Positions 1 through 11,346 of a stretch of 64,000 bases of DNA are shown here, piece after piece. The stretch covers positions 278,001 to 342,000 of the forward strand of contig NW_013171865.1 of assembly GCF_000151665.1 (NCBI RefSeq), read 5' to 3'. The translations under genes were made by a program, and so were the position numbers. Below the pieces are notes generated by a model that made no database searches, was not told the origin of the DNA, and saw nothing but the letters and a program-made list of their open reading frames with translations. The first letter of the stretch is position 1. The number at the start of each line of letters is the position of its first letter. This DNA is from Blastocystis hominis (taxonomy: Eukaryota; Sar; Bigyra; Opalinata; Blastocystidae).

Positions 1-1
1 G

Positions 2-238
2 GTGACGATGATGATGAACATCGAGCGACGCAACGGAAAGGACGAGCCGGTGATCAAGAAGGCGCTCGTGGAGCTGGACGGACTGCCCTATCGACGCTTT
101 GTCGAGCAGGCCAAGAAGTGGAGACTCGGAGATTGCTATAGCTTCCCGGGACCCATTCAGTTCACGGGACCCGCGGCGAACGTGATCAACCAGACGCTGG
201 CGTACGAGATCGAGGAGAGAAGAATGAGAAAGCATTGA
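2..238 (+). CDS. Pyrophosphate-dependent phosphofructokinase, C-terminal fragment
   Basis: Only the last 78 codons lie in the window; the gene starts to the left. PPi-PFK phosphorylates fructose 6-phosphate in glycolysis with pyrophosphate instead of ATP. The tail VIKKALVELDGLPYRRF followed by SFPGPIQFTGPAA resembles the C-terminus of the long protist PPi-PFKs, where PGPIQFxGP precedes a short final helix. It ends at an encoded TGA, and a TGTTTGTT motif follows at 264-271. No catalytic residues are visible here, so the call rests on the tail alone. Confidence 0.65.
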   Translation: MTMMMNIERRNGKDEPVIKKALVELDGLPYRRFVEQAKKWRLGDCYSFPGPIQFTGPAANVINQTLAYEIEERRMRKH

Positions 239-263
239 GGAGGTTTTTGAGTCGTTTTTGGCG

Positions 264-271
264 TGTTTGTT
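264..271 (+). terminator. TGTTTGTT polyadenylation motif of the PPi-PFK gene
   Basis: Exact TGTTTGTT, preceded by T and four bases (T-ggcg). The same T-NNNN-TGTTTGTT spacing recurs at many gene ends in the window. In Blastocystis this motif lies a few bases downstream of the mRNA cleavage site. Confidence 0.7.
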
Positions 272-475
272 GCAGTCAGTCAGGGGTGTGGGAGGAAGGT
301 GGTGAAGTAAAGGAGATAAGTGAGTGGAATTAAGTGGAATTGCTTTTTTTTCAAGGATCCAATGGAATTTAGGATGGAATCCATTTGTGGCACTTGGTGA
401 TGAATGATTCCATTTTGGAAGGGGGGTTGGAGTGTGGAGATTGGCAAAAATAGTTTTGTGTAAAGATCATTTCGA

Positions 476-823
476 ATGCCTATTGGAAATACTGTATACC
501 TGTTCACGCGCAAACAAATGGGAGACGATAACGAGCTTGGAAGAAAGCTGATTCGTGGCTTCCTTGGAAACCTCGCGAAGCAAGAAGTACTCCCTAAGCT
601 CTTGTTCTTTGTCAACGAGGGAACCTTCCTGGTGTGCACGGAGGACGAAACGCTTCTGACGCCTCTCCGCGCTCTGGCTGATAAGGGAGTGGATATCGCC
701 GTGTGCAAGACTTGCCTGGACTTCTACAACATCCCTGTGGAGAAGATGCCTCTGGGTCGCGTTGGAACTTCTCCGGAGTTCGTGAAGATCACCACGGAGT
801 TCCCTGTCATGACTGTCACATAA
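476..823 (+). CDS. YedF/DsrE-like sulfurtransferase-family protein
   Basis: An intronless 115-aa protein of the DsrE fold. It aligns by eye over its whole length with the C-terminal domain of bacterial YedF-type 'selenium metabolism' proteins: an N-terminal strand and GDDNELGRKLIRGFL, then KLLFFVNEGTFLVC, then KGVDIAVCKTCLDFYNI with the typical CxxCLxFY, and a final GRVGT segment. The N-terminal TusA-like domain of bacterial YedF is absent. Biochemical role is unproven even in bacteria; sulfur or selenium handling is inferred. The ATG at 476 is the first in frame. A TTGTTTGA motif follows the TAA. Lack of introns and bacterial affinity suggest lateral transfer. Confidence 0.75.
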   Translation: MPIGNTVYLFTRKQMGDDNELGRKLIRGFLGNLAKQEVLPKLLFFVNEGTFLVCTEDETLLTPLRALADKGVDIAVCKTCLDFYNIPVEKMPLGRVGTSPEFVKITTEFPVMTVT

Positions 824-2201
824 TTGGGTTTTCATGATGCCTCTTTGTTTGATAAGAAACACAAATAGATCCATGAATGTTCTCGACGGATATGACTCTG
901 ATGGAGAAGAGTTCTCCTTCAACCCCTGTGGTAGAAGCGCGCATTTGTATTGACAATTAGAAGACATTGACTGGGATTCAACATAGGGTCGTATTATAAC
1001 CCAGGATTGCAAAGTACTATGTAATAGTAACCTTTGTAGGATAAAAATAGAATGAATTGACCGAAATGGAAATTATAGCAATTGTGGGAGTAATTCGATA
1101 CAATATTAACATTTTCTAGAGAAAGACCACCATTGATCATTCACAAATACTGAGAAGAAAGAGTGAGAACACCTAGACATTGAGATGAGTAGTTATTGTT
1201 GCTGAAGTTGAGAGAACGAAGCTTCCATACAATATTGTGCATTGGATATAGCATTATTAATCGGGTAGATTGGGAAATAGTCAATAATCCAAACAAAACG
1301 TTTTTACAAGTATTGAAGAGCAATCCAATTTAGAAAATGACAATTCATTTACCAGCAGAAGGATGAGATTGGAATTAATGATTATGTAAATTAGCATAGT
1401 ATCAAAAGCAACTGATTTTAGTATCTCGCTCATAAGTAAAAAGGAGCTCTAATTTTGATTCCGCAGCTATAACACCACAACAAAACGGCTTTCAAAAACA
1501 AAACACGATAAATTAAACATACAATCTATATTATGCAGTTATGTCAAAGCAAGGATACTGCAATCTTTTTTTCTGAGTCAAAAAAACAGTGAGAATTAAT
1601 AGCACATAAAAATATAATGGATTTTCAAAAAGTCACTTTCAATCGATTTTTCCTGGACCTCATTAAAGGAATCTGGTAGAAAACTATAGATAAGCTTGAT
1701 ATATCTATTTTGTTCATCAGTGTAAATACCAGATACTCTTCACTTTCACTGAACTATAATAATAGAAACTATATCCTTCAGATTCAATATTTCCAAGTTT
1801 TGGCATATCTACATTCAATCAAGATAAGAATATCATTCATACTTCACATTGTCAAGGAATATAATTCATCATCTCTTCCACATAGTTACATTCACCGCGT
1901 TGAATGAATTGTAGATTAAGATAATCTATTCATTTCATATTCAGTGGCATATCTATACCTAGAATCACAAAAGAACTGTAATTAAAAGTGTTTGATGTAC
2001 TTCCAATTGTACTGAGCACAAAATTAGCCTCAAACTGATTCTTGGCAAGTACAAGCCATTATAAGCTTGAAAATACCATATAAGCAATTTGAACACCTCG
2101 TCTACATATTGTACAGTTAGAATAAAGAAATGCAAAGAAACAGAAAATCGAATTTGACACATTACTTTTGGTTCGAGCATATTCATTCTTATTATATATT
2201 T
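824..2201. other. AT-rich intergenic region with LRR-like traces
   Basis: About 1.4 kb without a convincing intact gene. Two short stretches read like leucine-rich repeats: on the minus strand within 1141-1323 (LRSLNFSNNNYSSQCLGVL) and on the plus strand within 1710-1907 (VLAYLHSIKIRISFI). They may be decayed relatives of the LRR gene just downstream. I saw no tRNA or other RNA gene. Confidence 0.4.
1710..1907 (+). pseudogene. Possible relic of an LRR gene
   Basis: A 65-codon open stretch with FQVLAYLHSIKIRISFI, which matches the rhythm of the repeats in the neighbouring gene, such as LPSLQSLKIGKHEQF. No start, splice pattern or flanking repeats could be supported, so this is read as a decayed fragment. 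It could also be chance in AT-rich DNA. Confidence 0.25.
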
Positions 2202-5023
2202 ATGGTGAACAGTATCGACAGTAAGATTATGTAAATATATGTAGTTAATAGATCTAAGAAAACAAACCAGAGAATCGAGGTATTTTCTCAATGACTACAT
2301 TACCAAAGAAAAAAGGAAGATTTCCATTGATGGAGTACAATATGAAGTCACTATATATCAAGGAAATCATTCCAATGAGTATTTGCTGAGTGAAATGAAA
2401 GATGGCAAAGTTGAAGGTCGATGTCAATTATTCAATCGTGGAATCTTAAGTCTTGCATGGGTAATGAAAAATGGAAAACGAATAGGTGACGTAACAGAAT
2501 ATAAGAATGGTAAAGCATTACGGAAAGAAAGCTGGGATTCAATTCTTGGAAATGATAGAGATCGAAGAATGATCGAAAATAGCAGAAGAGGATTGATTAT
2601 GGCAATTCGGCGTAAATGTGAAAGCGATGAAGAGAATGATGATGTGGTGATATATCGTGGTGGATTTGATAAAGAAATGAATCGAGATGGTTATGGAATC
2701 GAATATGATGTAGAAAGTGGTAAAGAGAAGATAGAAGGATATTGGTCGAAAGACAAATTGATTCGAATCATTCGTGAATTTGATGCTGATAGTAACCAAA
2801 TGATCGAATATGCTGAAAACAAGGGTGAGAATGGGAATGAAGATATTTTTAAACGTATTCCAATCTATATAGGAGGATATAGTATTGAAAATGACATATA
2901 TATGCGAAATGGATTGGGATATTTGATTGATGAAGCCAGTGGAACAGCAATTCGTGAAAGTGAATGGGAACATGGAGAAGAAAAGAAAGGAGGAATTAAC
3001 TTGTATAAAGGTTGGTATGTAAAAACAAATGCTGAGAATGATCGAAGTAAATGGAATAGGAAAGGTTTAATAACAAAACTAAATGAACAGATTAACAATA
3101 CGTCTATACTGCGAATCGAAATCCACAATAGTGCAGAATTGAATTCAATGGATTTGGCAGTAAAAAATATGGTGATATGCTCGAGTAGCTGTAACCATTT
3201 GAAGGTATTGGAGATGAGCAAATATGAATTACTACAATCAATAGAAATCGGCGATGAATGTTTTGGATCAGTGAAAACATTCAAAATCGATGGATTGAAT
3301 CGATTGAAAACTATCAAAATCGGCAAGAACTCATTTACTCAGGCAAAGAATGGTTATAGCAATGATGCATGGAAATCATTCCACATATTGAATTGTGAAT
3401 CATTGCAATCCATTCAAATTGGTGAATTCAGTTTCAGTGATTTTGCTGGCGACTTTGAATTGAAGAATCTACCACAATTACAATCCATTCAAATTGGTAC
3501 AATTGGAAGTTGGTCATATAATTTCTGGTGTAGTTCATTTGTGATTCGAGGTATTTAACTGATATTGATTACTTGAATGATGCATAGATCTTCTTAATCT
3601 ACAATCCATCACATTAGGTGATCGTGCATTCTCTGATTCCTTATCGACAATAATTGAGAGTATTGAATGAATTCGAATGAAATGATTGATATAGATCTTC
3701 TTGTATTACACTCTATTCGACTTGGTTATTGTGCACTTTGTGGAAGAAATGAGGGTTCAAATTCATTGACAATGCGAAGTAAAAATGAAAAGGATTAAAT
3801 GATTGAATGTAGATCTTCCAGCATTAGAATCAATTATCAATTCTGAAGGAGGTAGTTTTGTTAATACTAGGAAGGTTATCTTAGAATGTTTCTAACAAAA
3901 ATACAAGATCTCAAATCTAGATATTCCATTGGTTAATAATGTAATGTTGTGCGAAGTAGATAATACAAAAGCCTTTTGTCATGTTAGTACCCCATATATG
4001 TATAGTACGATATAATTTTGCCTATATATAATGTGAAGATGTGAATGAATCATTAACGAAGCTTATCCCTGCTGTATTCATACCTGTAGATTATATACAA
4101 CCTTCAGTTCAGCATTTGATTATTCCCAATGGGATTTGTAATAGCCCAAATATAACTGTCCTAAATTTGAGTCGATTTCCTGAATTGAGAGCAATAGAAA
4201 TTGGAGATTATTGTTTCACATCAGTGACCAAATTTGTCATTAATGGGTTGAGTAAGTTAAATAGTTTGAGAATTGGAAGTTTTTCTTTTTCATCAGACAA
4301 TATTCACAAATCTTTTTATGAATTTATAATGCCAGGTTTTTTCCATAAAGAACCAAGATCATTCCACGTAGTGAATTGCACATCATTACAAACAATTGAT
4401 ATTTCCGATTATAGTTTTAGTGATTATGGTGGTCAATTTGAATTACGAAAATTACCTAGCTTACAATCACTAAAGATTGGAAAACATGAACAGTTCTCAA
4501 ACAACTTTGTTGACTGTTCATTTGAAATTCGATGTAACGATACAATTGGTAAGATGAACAATAGCTCTTCCAAAATTGAAGACCATTACATTGCTTAATG
4601 GTGCATTCTGTAATTCCTTATCAACAGTGTTTGAAGGTATAAATGAGTGAAGCGAAATGATCGTAAATAGATCTTCCATCTCTACGATACATTCAACTTG
4701 AGGGACAAACGTTACGTGGGGCAAAGAATGAATCATCCAGTCTGGTTATGCGAAGTAAAACTCTGAAGTATCATGGCATTTTTGTTGTTTAGATCTACCT
4801 GCATTAGAATCGATCATCAATCCTGGGGGGACCACATTTTCAGAAGTTAGGACAGTGAAATTAGAGAGTATTTGCAATGTATATAAGTATAGTGTATCTA
4901 GATATTCCCAATCTTAAAACAGTTTCACTTTCGGGTTCATTTGAGAAGGTTAAGACCAAAACTATCTCTAGTTTTTTCATTAATTTGATTAAATATCGTA
5001 GATGTTTCATTGGCTCTCTATAA
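2202..5023 (+). CDS. MORN/LRR protein with one small exon per repeat
   Basis: Unnamed protein. I place the start at ATG 2202, with a 31-nt intron at 2221-2251; no in-frame ATG otherwise precedes the long exon. The first half (about residues 50-270) has MORN-like glycine/tyrosine repeats such as VIYRGGFDKEMNRDGYGIEYD-type units. Then come LRRs of the pattern LxxLxSIxIGxxSF. From 3551 on, each repeat is a small exon separated by introns of about 31-40 nt that end TAG before ATCTTC or ATCTAC, all in phase 1. The repeat block occurs twice; a phase-1 intron ending at 4038 can join them, otherwise there are two tandem genes. Such repeats usually bind proteins or membranes; no function is claimed. 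Confidence 0.55.
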
Positions 5024-5473
5024 TCTCCTAAACCATCATGGATCTAAATAACAGGAACTATTTTATTTTGTAAAAAATAGGTCAAGTAATATTTGTTTAC
5101 AACACTCTTTTCCACCAATTATCTAGAATTGTGTAATTTGTTATTAAGCTTTTCATCGATTTGGCTTGTAATGAGTAGCATTTTCCTTTCAAAATGTACT
5201 TTGATGGGCTCTAATGATAATATTTTCCTAATAACAACGAATGAGGTCTGTTCTGTGTGAAAAAATAACCATTTCGAAAACTTACCCTTTGCTTCATTAA
5301 GGACTCAAGAATAATGCCTGGAATTATACTATAAGCATGATTAGGCGCTGTGTTCTAAACGTATACTACCAACAATCGATATACATTATCCTTTTAATTA
5401 TATTTTCTGGCTTTGTAATTACAATTCCATAATACTCCTTCTTCCATAATATTATATATAAAACAAACAGTAC
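5024..5473. other. AT-rich spacer between convergent genes
   Basis: About 450 bases between the end of the LRR gene and the predicted mRNA end of the APC1-like gene. The only recognisable element is the minus-strand TGTTTGTT at 5462-5469. Confidence 0.4.
5462..5469 (-). terminator. TGTTTGTT motif that would create the APC1 stop codon
   Basis: AACAAACA on the plus strand. On the minus strand the coding frame reads TTC T, then GTAC, then TGTTTGTT. Cleavage after that T (position 5474) plus poly(A) gives UAA. The frame stays open for about 25 more codons past the motif, so no encoded stop precedes it. Confidence 0.7.
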
Positions 5474-8400
5474 AGAATACACTAGCATACCATTCTACGA
5501 CTAGTTCCACTTGCTGATGCTCGATTTTTCTTCCACAACGTTTTCTCATCAAAAGCAATTCTCGAAGGATGCTATCGCCCGTTTGTTCAAGACGCAATTG
5601 TTCTTCTCGAGTTAACGTTTCGCTTTCGAGCCGATCTCCAATACAATCCAGAGAGAACAGCGGCTTCTTTGCTCTCACCCAAATTACAAATGTCTTTTCG
5701 ATCTCTTCCCAAGTGCAGTCTATCTGATATTGGTCCGAACACACTTCAATCCCTATGATGTTCGAGGTGGTAACAAACACGGGAGTACTACAAGAATACA
5801 CAGATCCATCCATTCGGGTCAGTTTTACTTGTAGTTCCAGGTTTGTTTCTTCTCCTCGAAGCAGACACACACATTTCCGTTTCTTTGTACAGCATCTCCA
5901 GAGCTGCCTAAATAGATCAGGCAGAAGGGAAGCAGATCCCAAGTGAGTCGAATAGAAGGGAAGGAAAGAAAGAAAGAGAAAAGGAGATTCGCTTTTTGAA
6001 AACTCAAAGGTGGCTTGCCCCTCTGCGAAGGAAACCAATCCGATCGCTGTCGCTGTCGCTTGAATGAGATCCGCCTGGTTGAGAGATACAAAGGAAAGGA
6101 ACAGAGTTCGAAGCAAAATGATGATTTTCGTGTTTAATGAGGCTATGAAATGGAAGCCGATGGAGTGAAGGATCGAAAGAAGAAAGAGTTTCGGGAATTC
6201 CAAAAGTTGGTTGATCTTGTCAGCTTCGATAAAGTGGCAGCAAAGATCCACAACCCAGTCAATGAGTTGGTTCTTTCCTTCTTGCTGTATAACATTCTGG
6301 GTGTATATCAATCCTCCAAGAAAGAAATACCACTTCTTTAGAGACGGGTTGAATTCCAAATGATCGAATAGGAGGGATGGAATCCAATCCAATGCGTCAT
6401 CGAGATAGCCAGCAAAAACAATCGCTGATCCATAAAAGAAGACTACGTCTTCTCGTTCAGATTCAACAAAATGACTGGATGCGTTGGAATTAAACAGCTT
6501 CAGTTTGTAATGAGAAAAGAGACCTTCGGCTAGAATCAGACCGCATCTTTCTTCAACGGGAACTCTGGTTCCGGTTGCAAATAACTGCCCGATTTTGGGA
6601 ATTCGACGAGAATCATCCAGCCAATCAGGAAGCCGATCAAAAGACCGAGTAACAAGCGATAACGAAATGACAGTAGTTAAGTAATATCGAGTAAGATAAA
6701 GCGAAGTGTATTCAATGGAATTATGAAGGAGTGATTCTAGAGTGTGGATAACTGCTTTGTTTTCTGTATTCTACATAATATTATGAAAGAAAGAAAGAAA
6801 AAGGATACATGGCAGACGATTCCTAAACCAAGAATCGAAACAAATAGCAGCATATAAATAGAATCAATTTTGTTTCTGTTCTTCCAATCGAACGATAAGG
6901 GAGAGTTCGGTTTTGAAACATCAAGAATCAAGTGGATGTAAAACTCAAGAATGTGAATGACTTGATGGTTATCCGAACCTCGGTAAGCAATGGCCAGTGC
7001 AAAGAGGAACTATCAATTAATCTATTTTGGAAAGAATCACATACTCCTAATTCGAACAGATAATCGACTTCGATTTGTCTGTTTGACTTGGATGTCCACT
7101 GATAGGCCGAACAAAGAACAAGCTTATGTTTATATAAAGACAGGGGAATGGAGAGCAAATGCTTCGAAAACCCTAGACTCAACAAAATCCCGATCTGTTC
7201 CTCATCCGAACGGTTTTCTAAAAGGTAATCTAGATCGTTGATCGTAATCGGAGCTGACGAATACTTCTCCAAAATAGGAGAAAGAATGGTGATTGTATTT
7301 TGAATGCGGGGGAAAAGCAGCGTTTCTCGAGAAAAATGGCACTCCATGACATCTCCCTCGTCGTTTTTTCTCCCTGACAGAATCAAATGCAGTGATAGAG
7401 AATGAAGCTGCTGGATCCAGGAAGGGTTCACTGATTTCTCAACGCATGGCTGCAAAAGAGCGTTTCCGTTCATACTAAGCAGTTGAGACTCAATTTGAGT
7501 GTGAATGAGTTGAGAAATATTCACAGACAAGTTTGTGGATGAGAGATTGAGATTCACTGTGTGAGGACTATACATCAATCTTCAGATACAAAGAAATTAC
7601 GAAATCAAATTGTGAACTTCTTGGATCACTGAAGGCTCTTTCCTCTCAGACGCGTGTTTGAAGGTCCTCTTCTTTCGAGAGAGACCAAAAATAGATAGGA
7701 GTGGACTGATATTGAAACTCGAATCCTCAATCAGCTCTTTTCCGAGGAAGGCTTTCAATACTTTGAGCGGAAGATCCTCGCTTTGCTGATATTTCACATA
7801 CAAATTCATTCGGTCTCGAATTCGTTCATCAGATTCATCAATAAAGCGAAGATGCAGAATCATTGGAAGCGGCAATTGCATGGATGGATCTACTCTTTCC
7901 CACATTAAGGGAGAATACGAATCATAAGCCTCTTTTAAAATGAGATTTGATATCCGAGTGATGCACTCGTTTAACGACTTTTCATCATTCATAATCCAAA
8001 AATAATCTGCCAAAAAGAGCAAAGTCTGCTCATCCGCATCGATTTGAATAATATCATTCGAAAAATGTACGTGATTCAAAAGTGGATTCGCCAGAGATAA
8101 TAATTTGCTATTTAAGCAATCCAAAGGCAATTGGAAGTTTCGAAAAACAAGCATTGGATCAGAATATTCGATTAGAATTCCATCCGAAAAGCAGTATTCG
8201 GGAACTCGATTATTGTCCTCATCTACCATATCCACTTTCGAATCATATACCATAGCAATGGGTTCTTCGTGTTTGACTGATGTCAACATAATAGTAGATG
8301 ATCCTAACACGATTCTCCATTCATCTGCACTGAATCGAACCAATAGAAACGGAGTGTCTGGCATTCTTCCTACAGCAGTACCTTCAATTTCGCAGACATA

Positions 8401-9348
8401 ATCAATGCTCATTGGAAACATGGAATCTTTGTCCAGAAAGAAATCGGCTCCGACCTGATACACTTGAACTGCACAGCCTTCTTGACAGTACAGAAAGACT
8501 ACCGAATCCACCTGGATCCAATAGAGTCTAGAATAGGCAGTGGAACTCTCCATCCCTTGAAAAACCTCATCCAGACACATTTCGGGACCGCAGAGTTGCT
8601 GAATAAACGCGTCGTTCAGCTCGCAGCCATCATCCTTCATCAGTTGTTCCAAAACTGCCTCTTCCGATTGAAGACCGATTGAAGTAGAGCTCGTGTTCAC
8701 CCACCGCAGGAGACTATGACGACCCATGGATCGTTTATACAAGAATAGCAAGTGGACGTCGGGTAGTATGTCTATGATTGACATATCGTGCTCCAGATTG
8801 TCGGCAATTCGACTGCTAAACAGATCCATGGACGTGTTCATGATTCTCGAAAGATTGAGGGCAGTTATACTCAAATCCTCGCCTTCTTGCTTTTGTAAAA
8901 TAGGCTTCGGTATATTCATCGGAGACGTAAGAGAGAAATACATCGGAATGGAGTGAATTGGAGTTGAAATCGAAAATGAAGTATTCATCGAAAATAAGTC
9001 CTCAATCCGTTCGAATACCAGTCCGTTTTCTATTGGATACATTGCTTGCATCCTACAGGGAAGGACAACCGAAAACAACTCTCCTTCTTCATTCCAAATA
9101 TTGCAATAACTATAGGAGAGCGCTGCAATGCAATTGCCATAGCCAGCAAACGTGCACTCTGCAATCTTCTCAATTCGGTCCGGGGAATGCAACTGCCTTA
9201 TCAGAGAACCATCAGTAACACGGTAAACATATAGTTCACATCCAGAGAAGGACAAGATGTGTGGGACCGACCCAAACTTTGAAAAGATGGGTTTCTCTCC
9301 CCTTATCCGATCGCTGAGTTGAATTCTCGCAAATTCAGAAACATTCAT
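5474..9348 (-). CDS. ANAPC1: Anaphase-promoting complex subunit 1 (APC1)
   Basis: Scaffold subunit of the APC/C ubiquitin ligase. The N-terminal exon (7597-9348) has the WD40-like region with SYCNIWNEEGELFSVVLP and MYPIENGLVFER, like the VWPTKYGLLFER segment of animal APC1, followed by its variable loop. Middle exons (6928-7578) are helical. The C-terminal part (5474-6392) matches the PC-repeat/C-terminal region, with SIGFHFIASLNTK, HLGSASLLPDLFRQLW and STPVFVTT. About 1,200 residues is shorter than human APC1 (1,944), as in other protists. The start ATG at 9348 lies 47 bp from the divergent Nudix gene. The stop is probably made by polyadenylation. Identity rests on pattern recognition, not a search. 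Confidence 0.65.
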
Positions 9349-9395
9349 TGCTTGAATTCAAAATAGAAAAGCGTGGGATCCCAACTATTCTTTCC

Positions 9396-10150
9396 ATGAA
9401 GAGCCTAAAAGTGATTTCAGATACGGCAGCCACATTCTCCAAGTTTCTAAAACTGCGAAATGTCAAATTCATTCAAAACGGCATGCCTCGCTCTTGGGAC
9501 TACATTTCTGTATTTTCATTTTCATTTCGTTGAGTAAATAGAGTAAAGACTCGGTCACTGCCTTAGTTTTTGATAAGTATGGGAGAAGAGTGTTTTCTTC
9601 TGTAGAAAGAATCAGGAATTTGTTTGCGTGCAACAATTTCGTCCTGCAATGTTTTTTGGTGCTAGTGAAATGTCGAAGGAAACGATCAAGAATCCGAATA
9701 TGGGGTACTGGTACAGTTCCTTGCTCTCTTTGATTATCTAGCTATGAGCTGTGCGCAGGTTTGCTGGACAGACCGAATCGATCCAAAGAACAAGCGGTTT
9801 GCGATGAGATACAGGAGGAACTGGGATATGTGGTTAAGCCAGAGGACTTAGAATTCGTCGGGAGGAGTAGCTCTTCTGCGGCATCTTAACCCTAGCTCCT
9901 GGCGCTGTTGGAATGTCGGGTTCCCGCATGTACATGTACTACGTGGAAGTCACTCCGGATCAGAAGAAGTTTCAAGGCGGTGGTTTGAAAGAGGAAGGGG
10001 AGCAAATTTCCGAATACCGCGTCCCTCTTTCCGAAATGGATGCTTTTCTCGCCGACTATGAACAAGAAAAATCGGCTTCAATTATGATGGGAATGTACTG
10101 GTGGCGTCATTTACGAGGAAAAAACTATCCTGTGGGCAAATTTACAAAAT
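9396..10150 (+). CDS. NUDT14-like UDP-sugar/ADP-ribose diphosphatase (Nudix)
   Basis: Six short exons joined by 28-31-nt introns (for example 9867-9895) give a protein closely matching NUDT14: SWDYISSKDSVTALVF, then VCVQQFRPAMFFG, then YELCAGLLDRPN with the Nudix helix EQAVCDEIQEELGY, then GSRMYMYYVEVTPDQK, GGGLKEEGE and a final GMYWWRH. NUDT14 hydrolyses UDP-glucose and ADP-ribose; that specificity is inferred. Glutamates of the EExxEE-type helix are present. There is no stop before the TGTTTGTT at 10155-10162: the frame reads AAA T, then GGCA, then the motif, so polyadenylation after T10150 would create UAA. Otherwise a TAG lies at 10162-10164. Confidence 0.85.
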
Positions 10151-10154
10151 GGCA

Positions 10155-10162
10155 TGTTTGTT
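10155..10162 (+). terminator. TGTTTGTT motif that would create the NUDT14-like stop codon
   Basis: Exact motif at the standard spacing T-GGCA-TGTTTGTT. The T is the first base of a codon, so poly(A) addition gives UAA directly after a lysine codon. Confidence 0.75.
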
Positions 10163-10288
10163 AGAAAATATCACTATTCTCATTTCGCATCTCTCATCAT
10201 AACAAGTATTTATACACACCACCATTTACGAAAGAGAAAACGATCCTTTACTCAAACAAACAAACATACAAGCAAAATGACACGTTTG

Positions 10289-11276
10289 TTAGAAAATATC
10301 ACTTTCTCGCCAATGAACGTCCTCCTCCGGCTCGCTATCCTCCAGCATCCGAATTCGCTCCCGCATTCGCTCTCGAATCTCGTCGTTCACGCTGGCTTTT
10401 GGCGCGGGTTTCGACTCCGTTCTACATTCAACTCGCTTTTCTATCACACTTCTGCACTTTCCGGAGACGATGCTTCGTCGCCGGGTCCTGGATATCGTTT
10501 AAAAAGGGAAGAGGCGGGGGATGGGCTGGTTTAAGAGAAGGTTTGTCAGATGTGGAGAATGATGTTTCGATGGAGACTTCCTCGTACTGTAGAACGTCGG
10601 GAACGCGGGTAGGCGAGGGAATCGTCTGCGGAACCTCCTCCTGGCAGCGCTCCGAGCGCTGAGTATAGCGTTCTAATTCAGGAGGGAAGGGAGGAGGCGT
10701 CGGCTTTGGCTTTGGCGCAGACGATCGCACCTGCTTTTTTAGAAGATCGATCTCTGCTTCCTTGCGCTTGTTCTCCTCTTGAACCACCTCCATTTGTCTC
10801 TACATACTCGAGGAGGGGAGAGAAACAAAACCATCACAAATTCGAGCTTCTGCTGAATCTCGTCTACATCTTGGAGAGGTGTTTCTGCCTTTTGTTTCTT
10901 TTGCTGCGGAAAGAAAAACCGCACAGCCTGGATTACAAGGAATATGCAGGACTACGCTATTTATGCTTGATACTATACTCTCCGACGAAATGTACGACCC
11001 AATGGAACTGACCAAATTCTCAAAAAACAACATATTTTGAGCTCCGAATTCCTTATCGGTTACTCGACTCAAATGTCAACTTACTAGAAGCGAATAGGAA
11101 GGAGTGTTGAAGGATTGAAGGATCTTTTCTTGCTCCTGCCTCATTTTATATACGTTGGTCATTGTCTGCAGTTCCTGGGCGTTTCTCGACGACGATCCTT
11201 GATTTGAGCATAAACCGATTTTTATACCTTTTTCAGCTTCCTGCCCACTTGCAAACTCCGGAGCAGGTAGGTCCAT
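10289..11276 (-). CDS. Hypothetical coiled-coil protein
   Basis: Not recognised. Exons can be followed from MDLPAPEFASGQEAEK through a helical stretch (RQEQEKILQSF), a second helix rich in E, K and Q (VVQEENKRKEAEIDLLKKQV), a proline-rich linker (PKPKPTPPPFPPELERY) and a charged tail (DEIRERMRERIRMLEDSEPEED) that ends HWRESDIF before TAA. Introns of about 28-30 nt fit all junctions seen. The minus-strand TGTTTGTTTG about 25 bases past the stop supports this end. It converges on the Nudix gene. Likely a coiled-coil adaptor; no function is claimed. Confidence 0.55.
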
Positions 11277-11346
11277 TCAAGATGGATTGTGAATAACGGA
11301 GAAATGGAATTCCAGAATTGATGAATCATTTAAAAAAGCCATTTCT

